Shown here: piece by piece, positions 1 through 9,325 of the stretch
Layout of the letters: every line of letters begins with the position of its first letter
Position numbering within the stretch: the first letter of the stretch is position 1
Source of the DNA: Microcella alkaliphila
Lineage (GTDB): Bacteria > Actinomycetota > Actinomycetes > Actinomycetales > Microbacteriaceae
NCBI RefSeq assembly: GCF_004216855.1
Contig: NZ_SGXT01000011.1
Location: forward strand, 248,001 to 312,000
Reading direction: 5' to 3'
Length of the DNA stretch: 64,000 bases
The notes under the pieces: model-generated
Seen by the model: only the letters and a program-made list of their open reading frames with translations
Told to the model about the DNA's origin: nothing
The model's database searches: none
Made by a program: the position numbers and the translations under genes

Positions 1-362
1 CGGGTGACCATGACGCGCGGCACCGCATCCCCCAGGGTGATGGCGAGGTAGGGGTACGTCTTGTCGTCGCGGAATTTGATGTTGAACGGGGGCGCGAACT
101 CTTTGATCCACGTGTATTCGAGCTGCAGTGCCTCGAGTTCGGTTCCGACGATCGTCCATTCGACTCCGCGGGCGGTCGTGACCATGCGACGCGTGCGCTC
201 GTGCAGGGAGTGCAGGGGCTGGAAGTAGTTCGTCAGCCGGGCGCGAAGGTTCTTGGCCTTGCCGACGTAGAGTACGCGCCCCGCCTCGTCACGGAAGCGG
301 TAGACGCCGGGCGCGGTCGGAATCTCTCCTCGCCGCGGGCGCCAGTCGTCGCGCGAGACCAC
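1..362 (-). CDS. uvrC: UvrABC system protein C, N-terminal part (runs off the window edge)
   Basis: Only the first 120 codons are present. They hold the GIY-YIG nuclease domain that makes the 3' incision in nucleotide excision repair: GVYRF near residue 20, then [12 protein letters not shown], then the [12 protein letters not shown] region that follows this domain in UvrC. I chose the GTG at 360-362: it starts 2 nt after the uvrA stop and has GGAG in the uvrA tail about 9 nt upstream, so it is probably translationally coupled to uvrA. The order uvrB-uvrA-uvrC in one direction is usual for Actinobacteria. The rest of the protein (UvrB-binding domain, RNase H-like domain, HhH) lies outside the window. 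Confidence 0.93.
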   Translation of the reverse strand, partial: MVSRDDWRPRRGEIPTAPGVYRFRDEAGRVLYVGKAKNLRARLTNYFQPLHSLHERTRRMVTTARGVEWTIVGTELEALQLEYTWIKEFAPPFNIKFRDDKTYPYLAITLGDAVPRVMVT

Positions 363-364
363 GC

Positions 365-3262
365 TTAGGCTCCGACGACCTCGAGCGCGGGCAAAAGTTC
401 GCGCAGGAAGGCGCCGGTGTGGCTCGCATCGACCCGGGCGACCTCCTCGGGCGTGCCGGTCGCGACGATCGTGCCGCCGCCCGCACCGCCCTCGGGCCCG
501 AGGTCGATCAGCCAGTCGGCTGCGCGGATCACATCGAGGTTGTGTTCGATCACGATGACCGAGTTTCCCTTGTCGACCAGGCCGTTCAACACGACCAGAA
601 GCTTGCGGACGTCCTCGAAGTGCAGGCCGGTCGTGGGCTCGTCGAGCACGTAGATGCTGCGGCCGTTCGAGCGCTTCTGCAGCTCAGTGGCGAGCTTGAC
701 GCGCTGCGCCTCACCGCCGGAGAGCGTCGTGGCGCTTTGACCGAGCCGGACGTAGCCGAGGCCGACGTCGACGAGGGTCTTCAGATACCGGTGAATGGCG
801 CTGATCGGCTCGAAGAACTCGGCGGCCTCCTCGATCGGCATGTCGAGCACTTCGGCGATGTTCTTGCCCTTGTAGTGCACCTGCAGGGTGTCGCGGTTGT
901 AGCGGGCCCCCCCACACACCTCGCACGCCACGTAGACGTCGGGCAGGAAGTTCATCTCGATCTTGATCGTGCCGTCACCCGCACAGTTCTCGCACCGGCC
1001 GCCTTTGACGTTGAAGCTGAAACGCCCCGGCTGGTAGCCGCGCGCCTTCGCCTCTAGTGTCTCGGCGAACAGCTGGCGAATGCGGTCGAAGACACCGGTG
1101 TAGGTGGCCGGGTTTGATCGCGGGGTGCGCCCGATCGGCGCTTGGTCGACGTGCACCACCTTGTCGAGGTGTTCGAGCCCGGTCACGCGCACGTGCTTGC
1201 CTGGCACCTGACGCGCGCCGTTGAGCTTGTTGGCGAGCACCTTGTACAGGATGTCGTTCACGAGCGTCGACTTGCCCGAGCCGCTGACGCCCGTGACGGC
1301 GACGAATGCCCCGAGCGGAATGTCGACGGTGACGTCTTTCAGGTTGTTGGCCTTCGCACCGACGACCGTGAGCATCCGGTTCTCGTCGATCGGACGGCGT
1401 TCGACGCGTTCGATCACGTGTCGGCGGCCCGCGAGGTAGTCGCCCGTGATCGACTTCGGATTCTCGATCAGTTGCGCGTAGGAGCCCGAGTGCACGACGC
1501 GGCCGCCGTGCTCGCCCGCACCCGGCCCGATGTCGACAACCCAGTCGGCGGTGCGAATGGTGTCTTCGTCGTGCTCGACGACGATGAGCGTGTTGCCGAG
1601 GTTCTTCAACTTCACGAGGGTGTCGATGAGGCGGCGGTTGTCGCGCTGGTGGAGCCCGATGGATGGCTCGTCGAGCACGTAGAGCACCCCGGTCAGCCCC
1701 GACCCGATCTGGGTTGCCAGGCGAATGCGCTGCGCCTCGCCGCCCGAGAGGGAGCCCGCGGCCCGCGCCATAGTCAGATAACCAAGACCGACTTCGAGCA
1801 GGAACTCGAGTCGCGCGCGGATTTCGCGCAGCACGGCAGCGGCGATCGCCGCTTCGCGCTCGGTGAGCGTCAGGGACTCCATGAACGCGTACGCGTCCTG
1901 GATGCTCAACTCGGCGATCTCAGAAATTGAGCGCCCCGAGACCTGCACCGCCAACACCTCGGGCTTCAGCCGCGCGCCGTCGCACTCGGAGCAGGGCACC
2001 TCGCGCAGATACTCCGCGAAGCGCTGCTGCGACCAGTCACTCTCGGCCTCGGCATACTTGCGCTCGATGTACGGAATGACACCTTCGAAGCCGGTCGAAT
2101 ACGACACATCACGGCCATAGCGGTTTCGCCACTTAACCCGAACCTCGAAGTCGTTGCCGTGCAGGATGGCCTGCTGGGTGCTTTCTTCGAGCTCACCCCA
2201 CGGGGTGTCGAGCGAAAACGCGAGGTCACGAGCAAGTCCGGCCAGAAGCTTTTGGAAGTAGCTGTAGAGCCCCTTCCCCTGCTGATTCCACGGCAGGATG
2301 ACTCCGTCGTTCAGCGACAGACTGGGGTCGCCAATCAACAGGTCGTCATCGACCGCCATACGGGTGCCGAGCCCCGAGCAGACGGGGCACGCGCCGAACG
2401 GCGAGTTGAACGAGAACGTGCGCGGCTCGATCTCGGTCAGCTGCAGCGGGTGGCGATTGGGGCAGCTGAGCTTCTCGCTGAAAGTGCGCGTCTTGTCGGT
2501 CGCCCTCGCGTCGCGGTCGACGTAGTCGATCACGACGAGCCCGTCGGTGAGGCCGACCGCCGTCTCTAGCGAGTCGGTGAGGCGCTGCAGCAGGTCGGAC
2601 TTCGCCACGAGGCGGTCGACGGCGACGGAGATGTCGTGCTTGTTCTGCTTCTTCAGCGCGGGCGCCTCGGCGAGTGAGATGGTCTCTCCGTCGACCACCG
2701 CGCGCGAGTAGCCAGCCTGTGCCAACTCTTTGAAGAGGTCGACGAATTCGCCCTTCTTCTGGCTGACCACCGGCGCAAGAACCTGGTACCGGGTGCCCTC
2801 CTCCATCTGCATGAGCTCGTCGGCGATCTGTTGCACGGTCTGTCGCTGGATGCGCTCGCCGCACACGGGGCAGTACGGGATACCGACGCGCGCCCACAGC
2901 AGACGCATGTAGTCGTAGATCTCGGTGATTGTGCCGACCGTCGACCGTGGGTTGCGGTTGGTCGACTTCTGATCGATGGAGACGGCGGGGCTGAGACCCT
3001 CGATGAAGTCGACGTCGGGGCGGTCGACCTGCCCGAGGAACTGACGCGCGTAGGCGGAGAGCGATTCGACGTAACGGCGCTGCCCCTCGGCGAAGATGGT
3101 GTCGAAGGCGAGCGAGCTCTTGCCCGAGCCCGACAGTCCGGTGAACACGACGAGGGCGTCGCGCGGAATGACGAGGTCGACATCACGCAGGTTATGCACG
3201 CGCGCGCCGCGCACACTCAAGTGGGGGGCTGATTCAAGAGGGGTTGCCGGCACTCGCGTCAT
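365..3262 (-). CDS. uvrA: UvrABC system protein A (excinuclease ATPase, damage recognition)
   Basis: The protein is 965 residues, the family's usual length. It is a tandem ABC ATPase that loads UvrB on damaged DNA. Two Walker A motifs are visible (GLSGSGKSS at 42-50, GVSGSGKST near 658), as are two signature motifs (LSGGEAQR near 505 and 847). Zinc-finger cysteines are present: CPVC, CPNRH, CSEC, and the CENC/CEVC pair near 754. The stop is 2 nt from uvrC. The start is uncertain. ATG at 3262 has GGAG six bases upstream. GTG at 3253 sits exactly 7 nt after a TAGAAT -10-like hexamer (3261-3266) and would give a leaderless transcript. A longer GTG at 3283 is least likely. Confidence 0.95.
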   Translation of the reverse strand: MTRVPATPLESAPHLSVRGARVHNLRDVDLVIPRDALVVFTGLSGSGKSSLAFDTIFAEGQRRYVESLSAYARQFLGQVDRPDVDFIEGLSPAVSIDQKSTNRNPRSTVGTITEIYDYMRLLWARVGIPYCPVCGERIQRQTVQQIADELMQMEEGTRYQVLAPVVSQKKGEFVDLFKELAQAGYSRAVVDGETISLAEAPALKKQNKHDISVAVDRLVAKSDLLQRLTDSLETAVGLTDGLVVIDYVDRDARATDKTRTFSEKLSCPNRHPLQLTEIEPRTFSFNSPFGACPVCSGLGTRMAVDDDLLIGDPSLSLNDGVILPWNQQGKGLYSYFQKLLAGLARDLAFSLDTPWGELEESTQQAILHGNDFEVRVKWRNRYGRDVSYSTGFEGVIPYIERKYAEAESDWSQQRFAEYLREVPCSECDGARLKPEVLAVQVSGRSISEIAELSIQDAYAFMESLTLTEREAAIAAAVLREIRARLEFLLEVGLGYLTMARAAGSLSGGEAQRIRLATQIGSGLTGVLYVLDEPSIGLHQRDNRRLIDTLVKLKNLGNTLIVVEHDEDTIRTADWVVDIGPGAGEHGGRVVHSGSYAQLIENPKSITGDYLAGRRHVIERVERRPIDENRMLTVVGAKANNLKDVTVDIPLGAFVAVTGVSGSGKSTLVNDILYKVLANKLNGARQVPGKHVRVTGLEHLDKVVHVDQAPIGRTPRSNPATYTGVFDRIRQLFAETLEAKARGYQPGRFSFNVKGGRCENCAGDGTIKIEMNFLPDVYVACEVCGGARYNRDTLQVHYKGKNIAEVLDMPIEEAAEFFEPISAIHRYLKTLVDVGLGYVRLGQSATTLSGGEAQRVKLATELQKRSNGRSIYVLDEPTTGLHFEDVRKLLVVLNGLVDKGNSVIVIEHNLDVIRAADWLIDLGPEGGAGGGTIVATGTPEEVARVDASHTGAFLRELLPALEVVGA

Positions 3263-3300
3263 TCTAGGCTCCGCCCCCGACACGGATGCCCGGCCCTCTC

Positions 3301-5367
3301 TCAGCGGACGTGTCCGGCCTCGGACATCTGCCGCAACTCGCGCTTCAGCTCTTGCACCTCATCGCGGAGGCGCGCGGCCAACTCGAACTTCAGTTCGTCG
3401 GCGGCACCGAGCATCTGTGCCGTCAGGTCAGCGATGATCGACTCGAGCTCAGCGGCGCCTTCCGCAGCTTTACCCTCGCGCCGCTTCACGGGCGTCGCGG
3501 CGCGCTTGCCGCCGGCGCGGCCCTCGAGAAGCTCGCGAGTGTCTTCGCCTTCACGGACCAATTGATCGGTGATGTCAGCGATGCGCTTGCGCAGGGGCGT
3601 CGGGTCGATGCCGTGCTCGGCGTTATACGCGAGTTGTCGGTCTCGACGCCGAGTGGTTTCGTCGATGGCGCGCGCCATCGACGCAGTGACCACGTCGGCG
3701 TACATGTGCACCTCGCCCGACACGTTGCGCGCCGCGCGGCCGATCGTCTGGATGAGCGACGTGGACGAGCGCAAGAAGCCCTCTTTGTCGGCGTCGAGAA
3801 TGGCAACGAGCGACACCTCGGGGAGGTCGAGACCCTCACGCAACAGGTTGATACCGACGAGCACGTCGTACACGCCCTGACGCAGTTCGCGCAGCAGCTC
3901 GACGCGCCGCAGGGTGTCGACGTCAGAGTGCAGGTAGCGCACCCGCACCCCCGCCTCCTCGAGGAAGTCGGTGAGTTCTTCCGACATCTTCTTGGTCAAC
4001 GTTGTGACGAGAACCCGCTCGTCACGCTCGACGCGCTGCCGGATCTGCTCGAGCAGGTCGTCGATCTGCCCCTTGCTCGGCTTGACGACGATCTGCGGGT
4101 CAACGAGGCCGGTCGGGCGAATGATCTGCTCGACGACGCCGTCGGATACCCCGAGCTCGTACGGACCCGGCGTGGCCGACAGGTACACCTTCTGCCCGGT
4201 TCGCTGCAGAAACTCTTCCCATCGCAGGGGACGGTTGTCGAGGGCGCTGGGTAGCCGGAAGCCGTGCTCAACGAGTGTGCGCTTGCGGCTGGCATCGCCC
4301 TCGTACATCGCACCGATCTGCGGAACGGTGACATGGCTCTCATCGATGACGACGAGGAAGTCGTCGGGAAAGTAGTCGAGAAGGCAGTTCGGCGGCTCAC
4401 CGGCGGCGCGGCCATCGATATGGCGCGAGTAGTTTTCGATGCCGTTGCAGAACCCGATCTGCTCCATCATCTCGAGGTCGTAGGTCGTGCGCATGCGCAG
4501 ACGCTGCGCTTCCAGGAGCTTGCCCTGGCGCTCGAGGTCGGCCAACCGCTCGTCGAGTTCGACGCGGATCGTGCCGATGGCGCGCTGCATCGTGTCGGGA
4601 GAGGCGGCATAGTGCGTGGCGGGGAAGACGCTCACCGCATCGAGGGTCTTGATGACGGTGCCCGTCAGCGGATGGAGCGCGTACAGCGCCTCGATCTCAT
4701 CGCCGAACATCTCAATGCGAATCGCGAGCTCTTCGTAGACCGGGATGATCTCGATGGTGTCGCCGCGCACGCGGAACTTGCCGCGCGAGAAGTCGACATC
4801 GTTGCGCTGATACTGCATCGCCACGAAGGCGCGAATCAGCTGCTCGCGCGAGATCGTCTGACCGACCTGCAGGGCGATCATCGCCTCGAGGTACTCCTCG
4901 GCCGCGCCGAGGCCGTAAATGCACGACACCGTCGACACGACGACAACATCGCGGCGACTGAGCAGGGCATTCGTGGTGGAGTGCCGCAGCCGTTCGACCT
5001 CGGCGTTGATTGAGCTGTCTTTCTCAATGAAGGTGTCGGTCTGCGGGACGTACGCTTCGGGTTGGTAGTAGTCGTAGTACGACACGAAGTATTCGACCGC
5101 GTTGTGCGGCATGAGCTCACGAAACTCGGTCGCCAGCTGCGCGGCCAGTGTCTTGTTGTGCGCGAGCACGAGCGTCGGCCGCTGAACCTGCTCGATCAGC
5201 CACGCGGTCGTCGCGCTCTTGCCGGTACCGGTCGCCCCCAGAAGGACAATGTCGGTTTCGCCCGCGTTGATGCGCCCGGCGAGTTCGGCGATCGCTTGTG
5301 GCTGGTCACCACTCGGCTGATACTCGCTGACCACCTCGAAGGGGCGGACGGAGCGCGTCGGTTGCAT
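3301..5367 (-). CDS. uvrB: UvrABC system protein B (excinuclease helicase subunit)
   Basis: The protein is 688 residues, full length. It verifies damage and recruits UvrC. Walker A is GATGTGKS at 44-51. The damage-probing beta-hairpin contains [12 protein letters not shown] near residue 100. The Walker B region VVIDESH is near 339, the helicase motif TIGRAARN near 541, and the C-terminal UVR motif that contacts UvrC lies at about 645-680. It is followed by uvrA after a short gap. No Shine-Dalgarno precedes the ATG. Instead TAGGCT ends 7 nt upstream of it, which predicts a leaderless mRNA. No SOS-box-like palindrome was seen near the start. Confidence 0.97.
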   Translation of the reverse strand: MQPTRSVRPFEVVSEYQPSGDQPQAIAELAGRINAGETDIVLLGATGTGKSATTAWLIEQVQRPTLVLAHNKTLAAQLATEFRELMPHNAVEYFVSYYDYYQPEAYVPQTDTFIEKDSSINAEVERLRHSTTNALLSRRDVVVVSTVSCIYGLGAAEEYLEAMIALQVGQTISREQLIRAFVAMQYQRNDVDFSRGKFRVRGDTIEIIPVYEELAIRIEMFGDEIEALYALHPLTGTVIKTLDAVSVFPATHYAASPDTMQRAIGTIRVELDERLADLERQGKLLEAQRLRMRTTYDLEMMEQIGFCNGIENYSRHIDGRAAGEPPNCLLDYFPDDFLVVIDESHVTVPQIGAMYEGDASRKRTLVEHGFRLPSALDNRPLRWEEFLQRTGQKVYLSATPGPYELGVSDGVVEQIIRPTGLVDPQIVVKPSKGQIDDLLEQIRQRVERDERVLVTTLTKKMSEELTDFLEEAGVRVRYLHSDVDTLRRVELLRELRQGVYDVLVGINLLREGLDLPEVSLVAILDADKEGFLRSSTSLIQTIGRAARNVSGEVHMYADVVTASMARAIDETTRRRDRQLAYNAEHGIDPTPLRKRIADITDQLVREGEDTRELLEGRAGGKRAATPVKRREGKAAEGAAELESIIADLTAQMLGAADELKFELAARLRDEVQELKRELRQMSEAGHVR

Positions 5368-5373
5368 GCCGAA

Positions 5374-5379
5374 AGCCTA
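5374..5379 (-). promoter_or_regulatory. Predicted -10 element of uvrB (leaderless start)
   Basis: TAGGCT on the minus strand, separated from the uvrB ATG by 6 nt. This places +1 at or next to the A of the ATG. No convincing -35 hexamer was seen. The same hexamer at the same spacing recurs before polA, pdtaR and the DUF885 gene. Confidence 0.55.
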
Positions 5380-5413
5380 GGGCTCACCACCGACAGCGAC
5401 GCTGGGCGGGCAC

Positions 5414-6025
5414 TCAGCCGCCGTCGCGCTCCGCAACCAGACGACGCCACAGAGCGTCGGTCTGAGCGAGGGTGTGCTCCAGGGTGCCCGACGAGTCGAC
5501 CACGACGTCGGCCATGGCTCGCCGGTCGGCGTCGCTGATTTGGCTTCCCACGCGGTTCTCGGCCTCCCGCCGGTCCATGCCCCGCAGCTCGACGAGTCGG
5601 GCGATCCGCATCTCGGCGGGAGCGTCGACAACGACGATCGTGCCGAACTCATCGGCGGCCCGCGCCTCGGCGAGCAGCGGGACGTCGTAGACGATCACCG
5701 CATCGGGGTTCTGTGCACGAGCATCCGCCACAGCCTCGGCGTACCGTCGCCGAACCTCGGGATGCACGATGCCGTTCAACGCGCGTCGCGCCTCCTCATC
5801 GGCGAACACGATGCGCCCCAGCGCGGCGCGATCCAGTGACCCGTCGTCGCTGAGCACGGCGACGCCGAAGCGCTGCACGACCGCGTCAAGACCGGGGCTG
5901 CCCGGCTGGACCGCCTCGCGGGCGAGTTGGTCCGCATCGATGACGATCGCCCCGAGTTCAGCCAAACGGCCCGCGACCGTCGATTTTCCCGCGGCAATGC
6001 CCCCCGTGAGGCCGACGACATCCAT
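5414..6025 (-). CDS. coaE: Dephospho-CoA kinase
   Basis: The protein is 203 residues, typical for the family. It catalyses the last step of coenzyme A synthesis, ATP-dependent phosphorylation of the 3'-hydroxyl of dephospho-CoA. The P-loop GGIAAGKST is at 8-16. IVIDADQLARE and the VYDVPLLAE segment match the substrate-binding CoaE core. The gene lies about 45 nt upstream of uvrB in the same direction, as in other Actinobacteria. There is no Shine-Dalgarno; a TAGCCT hexamer 6 nt before the ATG suggests a leaderless transcript. The start region faces the divergent DUF4126 gene. Confidence 0.95.
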   Translation of the reverse strand: MDVVGLTGGIAAGKSTVAGRLAELGAIVIDADQLAREAVQPGSPGLDAVVQRFGVAVLSDDGSLDRAALGRIVFADEEARRALNGIVHPEVRRRYAEAVADARAQNPDAVIVYDVPLLAEARAADEFGTIVVVDAPAEMRIARLVELRGMDRREAENRVGSQISDADRRAMADVVVDSSGTLEHTLAQTDALWRRLVAERDGG

Positions 6026-6031
6026 GGTCGA

Positions 6032-6037
6032 AGGCTA
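6032..6037 (-). promoter_or_regulatory. Predicted -10 element of coaE (leaderless start)
   Basis: TAGCCT on the minus strand, 6 nt from the coaE ATG, with no Shine-Dalgarno between. It lies only 25 bp from a divergent -10 candidate (TAGCAT, 6063-6068) for the plus-strand DUF4126 gene. Confidence 0.5.
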
Positions 6038-6062
6038 TCGGGCGAACGGGAGCCCGCGGGTT

Positions 6063-6068
6063 TAGCAT
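6063..6068 (+). promoter_or_regulatory. Predicted -10 element of the DUF4126 gene
   Basis: TAGCAT would place +1 near 6075, giving a leader of about 23 nt that contains a strong ribosome binding site (AGGAGG near 6088-6094) before the ATG at 6098. No clear -35 was seen. Confidence 0.4.
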
Positions 6069-6097
6069 GGCGACAACCGACACCGACAGGAGGGGCC

Positions 6098-6721
6098 ATG
6101 CTCGAACTTCTCACCGGTGCAGGACTCGCCGTGTCGGCCGGCCTGAACGCATACATTCCGCTGCTCATTCTGGGGCTCGCGGGACGCTTCATCGAGGAGG
6201 TGACACTCCCGGCCGGATGGACGTGGCTGAGCAACGAGTGGGTACTCGGCATCATCGCGATACTGCTCGTATTCGAGCTCGTCGCCGACAAGATTCCCGC
6301 GGTTGACACCATTAACGACTGGATTCAGTCAGTCGTGCGACCCGCCTCCGGCGGCATCGTGTTTGGCGGCGGAGCCGGGGCGGAAACCGTCGCCGTGAGC
6401 GACCCGGCCGCGTTTGTCGAGTCGGGACAGTGGGTGCCGATCGCGATCGGTGTGGCGATCGCTTTCGTCGTCCACCTGGCGAAGGCACTCGTGCGCGTTG
6501 CTGCGAACACGCTGACCGCAGGTGCCGCCGCTCCGGCGCTGTCCACCGCGGAGGACATCACGGCCGTCACGCTCAGCGTGCTGGCGCTCATTGTGCCGAT
6601 CCTCGTGCTTGTTGTCATCGTCGGCCTGGTGGTCGGTACGACAGTCGTTCTGCGGCGGGCGCGCGACCGCCGACGTCGGGTTCCGCAGCCCGAAACGGCG
6701 ACGCGGGCCGCCTCCGGATAG
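6098..6721 (+). CDS. DUF4126 family integral membrane protein
   Basis: The protein has 207 residues. The ATG at 6098 is preceded by AGGAGG at good spacing; the frame stays open further upstream, but that part overlaps coaE and lacks protein-like sequence. The N-terminus (GAGLAVSAGLNAYIPLLILGLAGR) and the following loop match DUF4126 proteins. About four to five hydrophobic segments are visible (residues ~5-27, ~48-65, ~110-128, ~160-185), and the tail is basic (RRARDRRRR). The function of this family is not established. The gene stands alone on the plus strand between coaE and rpsA and converges on rpsA. Confidence 0.85.
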   Translation: MLELLTGAGLAVSAGLNAYIPLLILGLAGRFIEEVTLPAGWTWLSNEWVLGIIAILLVFELVADKIPAVDTINDWIQSVVRPASGGIVFGGGAGAETVAVSDPAAFVESGQWVPIAIGVAIAFVVHLAKALVRVAANTLTAGAAAPALSTAEDITAVTLSVLALIVPILVLVVIVGLVVGTTVVLRRARDRRRRVPQPETATRAASG

Positions 6722-6757
6722 GAGACGACCCGCGTCGGTTGCGCGCTGTGACGCGCG
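6700..6757. terminator. Hairpins between convergent DUF4126 and rpsA genes
   Basis: Two inverted repeats lie here. GACGCGGG/CCCGCGTC (6700-6707 and 6729-6736) overlaps the end of the DUF4126 gene. GCGCG/CGCGC with a 6-nt loop (6741-6756) lies just past the rpsA stop. There is no T-run, as is common in high-GC Actinobacteria, so this is a plausible but weak bidirectional terminator. Confidence 0.4.
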
Positions 6758-6766
6758 CCGTGCGTG

Positions 6767-8209
6767 CTAGTTGCCCGAGAGCTTCTCGCGAAGGGCCGCG
6801 AGCGACTCGTCGTCGGCAAGGGTGCCGGCGCCAGCCGAGTCAGAGGTGAACGAGCCAGCCGCCGGGGCCTCCAGCTCGGCCTCGTCGGTGATCGACTGGG
6901 CGACCTGCTTCTTGTGAGCTTCCCAGCGCGTCTGAGCGGCAGCGTAGTCCTGCTCCCACTTGGTGCGCTGCTCCTCGAAGCCGTCCTTCCACTCGCCCGA
7001 CTCGGGGTCGAAGCCGTCCGGGTACTTGTAGTTGCCGGCCTCGTCGTACTCGGTCGGCATGCCGTAGACGGCCGGGTCGAACTCGGTGCCCTCGGGGTCG
7101 ACGCCCTCGTTGGCCTGCTTGAGGCTCAGCGAGATGCGGCGACGCTCGAGATCGATGTCGATGACCTTGACGAACACCTCGTCGCCGACCGACACAACCT
7201 GCTCGGCGAGCTCGACGTGCTTGCTCGACAGCTCAGAGATGTGCACGAGACCCTCGATGCCATCGGCCACGCGAACGAACGCGCCGAACGGAACGAGCTT
7301 CGTGACCTTGCCCGGAGCGATCTGGCCGATCGCGTGCGTGCGGGCGAACACCTGCCACGGGTCTTCCTGGGTGGCCTTGAGCGACAGCGACACGCGCTCG
7401 CGCTCGAGGTCGACCTCGAGGATCTCGACGGTGACCTCCTGGCCCACCTCGACGACCTCGCTGGCGTGCTCGATGTGCTTCCAGCTGAGCTCGGAGACGT
7501 GCACGAGGCCGTCAACCCCGCCGAGGTCGACGAACGCACCGAAGTTAACGATCGACGACACGACACCCTTGCGCACCTGACCCTTGGCCAGCGCGTTGAG
7601 GAAGTTCGAGCGGCTCTCAGACTGCGTCTGCTCGAGCAGGGCGCGACGCGAGAGCACCACGTTGTTGCGGTTCTTGTCGAGCTCGAGGATCTTCGCCTCG
7701 ATCTCCTGGCCAAGGTACGGGGTGAGGTCGCGCACGCGGCGCAGCTCGATCAGCGATGCCGGCAGGAAGCCGCGCAGACCGATGTCAACGATGAGGCCAC
7801 CCTTGACGACCTCGATGACCGTGCCGGTGACAACACCGTCCGAGTCCTTGATCTTCTCGACGTCGCCCCACGCGCGCTCGTACTGCGCGCGCTTCTTCGA
7901 CAGGATGAGGCGACCTTCCTTGTCCTCCTTCTGGAGAACGAGGGCTTCGACCATGTCACCGACGGCGACGACCTCGGTGGGGTCAACGTCGTGCTTGATC
8001 GAGAGTTCGCGGGAGGGGATAACACCCTCGGTCTTGTAGCCGACGTCGAGGAGGACCTCGTCGCGGTCGATCTTCACGACGGTTCCTTCGATGAGGTCGC
8101 CGTCGTTGAAGAACTTCAGAGTCTCTTCGACCGCCGCCAGGAAGTCTTCGGCAGACCCGATGTCGTTGATCGCGATCTGCTTGGGGGCGTTGGTCGTTGC
8201 GGTTGTCAT
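6767..8209 (-). CDS. rpsA: 30S ribosomal protein S1
   Basis: The protein has 480 residues and four S1 RNA-binding domains in a row (roughly 35-105, 120-190, 205-275, 290-360; e.g. [58 protein letters not shown]). These are followed by a linker and a low-complexity acidic/Ala tail, as in actinobacterial S1 (E. coli S1 has six domains). It helps bind mRNA on the small subunit. ATG at 8209 was chosen because it has GGAG about 12 nt upstream and begins the conserved N-terminus; the frame upstream is non-coding leader. A leader of about 100 nt separates it from its probable promoter. Confidence 0.96.
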   Translation of the reverse strand: MTTATTNAPKQIAINDIGSAEDFLAAVEETLKFFNDGDLIEGTVVKIDRDEVLLDVGYKTEGVIPSRELSIKHDVDPTEVVAVGDMVEALVLQKEDKEGRLILSKKRAQYERAWGDVEKIKDSDGVVTGTVIEVVKGGLIVDIGLRGFLPASLIELRRVRDLTPYLGQEIEAKILELDKNRNNVVLSRRALLEQTQSESRSNFLNALAKGQVRKGVVSSIVNFGAFVDLGGVDGLVHVSELSWKHIEHASEVVEVGQEVTVEILEVDLERERVSLSLKATQEDPWQVFARTHAIGQIAPGKVTKLVPFGAFVRVADGIEGLVHISELSSKHVELAEQVVSVGDEVFVKVIDIDLERRRISLSLKQANEGVDPEGTEFDPAVYGMPTEYDEAGNYKYPDGFDPESGEWKDGFEEQRTKWEQDYAAAQTRWEAHKKQVAQSITDEAELEAPAAGSFTSDSAGAGTLADDESLAALREKLSGN

Positions 8210-8316
8210 GTAGTGGTTGCTCCGATGCGGACAGGGTTCGGGCCCGAAACGACGTGGTGCAGGGTGGGTGTCGTCCGGGCATGCGGACAGGATGGACGTC
8301 AAATCGACGACTCTCC

Positions 8317-8346
8317 AGCCTAGCGCGGCGAACGGGCGCGCGGCAA
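8317..8346 (-). promoter_or_regulatory. Predicted rpsA promoter
   Basis: On the minus strand, TTGCCG (-35, 8341-8346) and TAGGCT (-10, 8317-8322) are separated by 18 nt. Transcription would start near 8310 and give a leader of about 100 nt before the rpsA ATG. This is one of the few promoters here with both boxes recognisable. Confidence 0.45.
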
Positions 8347-8354
8347 ACGCCGCG

Positions 8355-9311
8355 TTACGGGCGATTCAGGATGCTCGCGAGCGCCTCATCGAGATCGGGA
8401 TGCGTGAAGGCGAATCCGGCCGCCTCCAGCCGTTCGGGCAGCACCCACCGGCTCTTGAGAACCAGCTCGGGCTCGGTGCGCAGGACCGCCATCGCGGGCT
8501 CGAGCATGAACCGGTAGGAGGGAAGGCCGATAGGCCGTCCGAGCCGGTGCCGCACCTGCCGCATGAACGTGCGGTTGTCGACGGGGTGGGGCGCAGTGAT
8601 GTTGACGGCGCCCGCGATGTCGTCACGGGCATCCAGGAATCGAAGCGCGGCGATGACGTCGTCGATATGGATCCAGCTGACCATTTGGTGGCCACCGGGG
8701 GCGCCGGGCGGCAGGTCGGTTCTGGCGGCGCGACGAGCGGGAGTCGATAGCCAGGGCCCGTCGTGCTGCGGGCCGCCCAGACCGAGGCGGGCCAGCCGGG
8801 TGATCGGGGGCAGCGCTCCCCCGCCGGCGCCGAACACGATCGACAGGCGCAGGGCGACGCGCCTCGTCCCGGGAAGATCGCCGTCGAACAGAGCGGACTC
8901 CCACGCGGCCGCGACCTGCTCGCTGAAGCGTGTGCCGATCTCACCACCCGATTCGGTCTGCGGCCGATCGGTCGCGTGCCGATAAATCGTGGCGGTCGAT
9001 GCGTTGAGCCAGAGACGCGGAGCGTGTGTTGCGTTGCGCACCGCGGCGTTCAGCTGCCGCGTCGTGTCGACGCGCGACGACAGGATCTCGGCGCGGTTCT
9101 TCGCGGTGTAGCGGCAGTTGACACTGCGACCCGCGAGGTTGATGAGCGTGTCGGCCCCGTCGACGGCCTCAGCCACCGCGGTCTCGTCGCTCCACGCGAC
9201 GGGACCGCGGCGGCCGATCGTCACGATCTGCCAACCGCGGTCCGCGTAGTCGCGGGCGACCGCGTCGCCGATGAAGCCGGATGCCCCGGCGATCACGACG
9301 CGCGGCGTCAT
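8355..9311 (-). CDS. TIGR01777-type NAD(P)-dependent epimerase/oxidoreductase (DUF1731 C-terminus)
   Basis: The protein has 318 residues from the ATG; a GTG two codons earlier is also possible. The N-terminal Rossmann fold shows GASGFIG near residue 8. It is followed by [14 protein letters not shown] and [15 protein letters not shown], the fingerprint of the YfcH/SulA-like TIGR01777 family within extended SDR proteins. SWIHIDDV lies mid-protein, and the C-terminus ([35 protein letters not shown]) matches DUF1731. Substrate and function are unknown for the family. It follows the DUF885 gene by about 14 nt on the same strand, so the two are probably co-transcribed. Confidence 0.88.
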   Translation of the reverse strand: MTPRVVIAGASGFIGDAVARDYADRGWQIVTIGRRGPVAWSDETAVAEAVDGADTLINLAGRSVNCRYTAKNRAEILSSRVDTTRQLNAAVRNATHAPRLWLNASTATIYRHATDRPQTESGGEIGTRFSEQVAAAWESALFDGDLPGTRRVALRLSIVFGAGGGALPPITRLARLGLGGPQHDGPWLSTPARRAARTDLPPGAPGGHQMVSWIHIDDVIAALRFLDARDDIAGAVNITAPHPVDNRTFMRQVRHRLGRPIGLPSYRFMLEPAMAVLRTEPELVLKSRWVLPERLEAAGFAFTHPDLDEALASILNRP

Positions 9312-9325
9312 CGTCACGTGTCGAC

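Noticed and set aside
5368-5413. LexA/SOS box before uvrB
   Set aside because: No TCGAAC-N4-GTTCGA-like palindrome is present in this or the uvrA start region.
6764-8323. A 519-codon plus-strand frame opposite rpsA
   Set aside because: Antisense of the S1 repeats; its apparent repeats mirror the S1 domains. No ribosome site or known domain.
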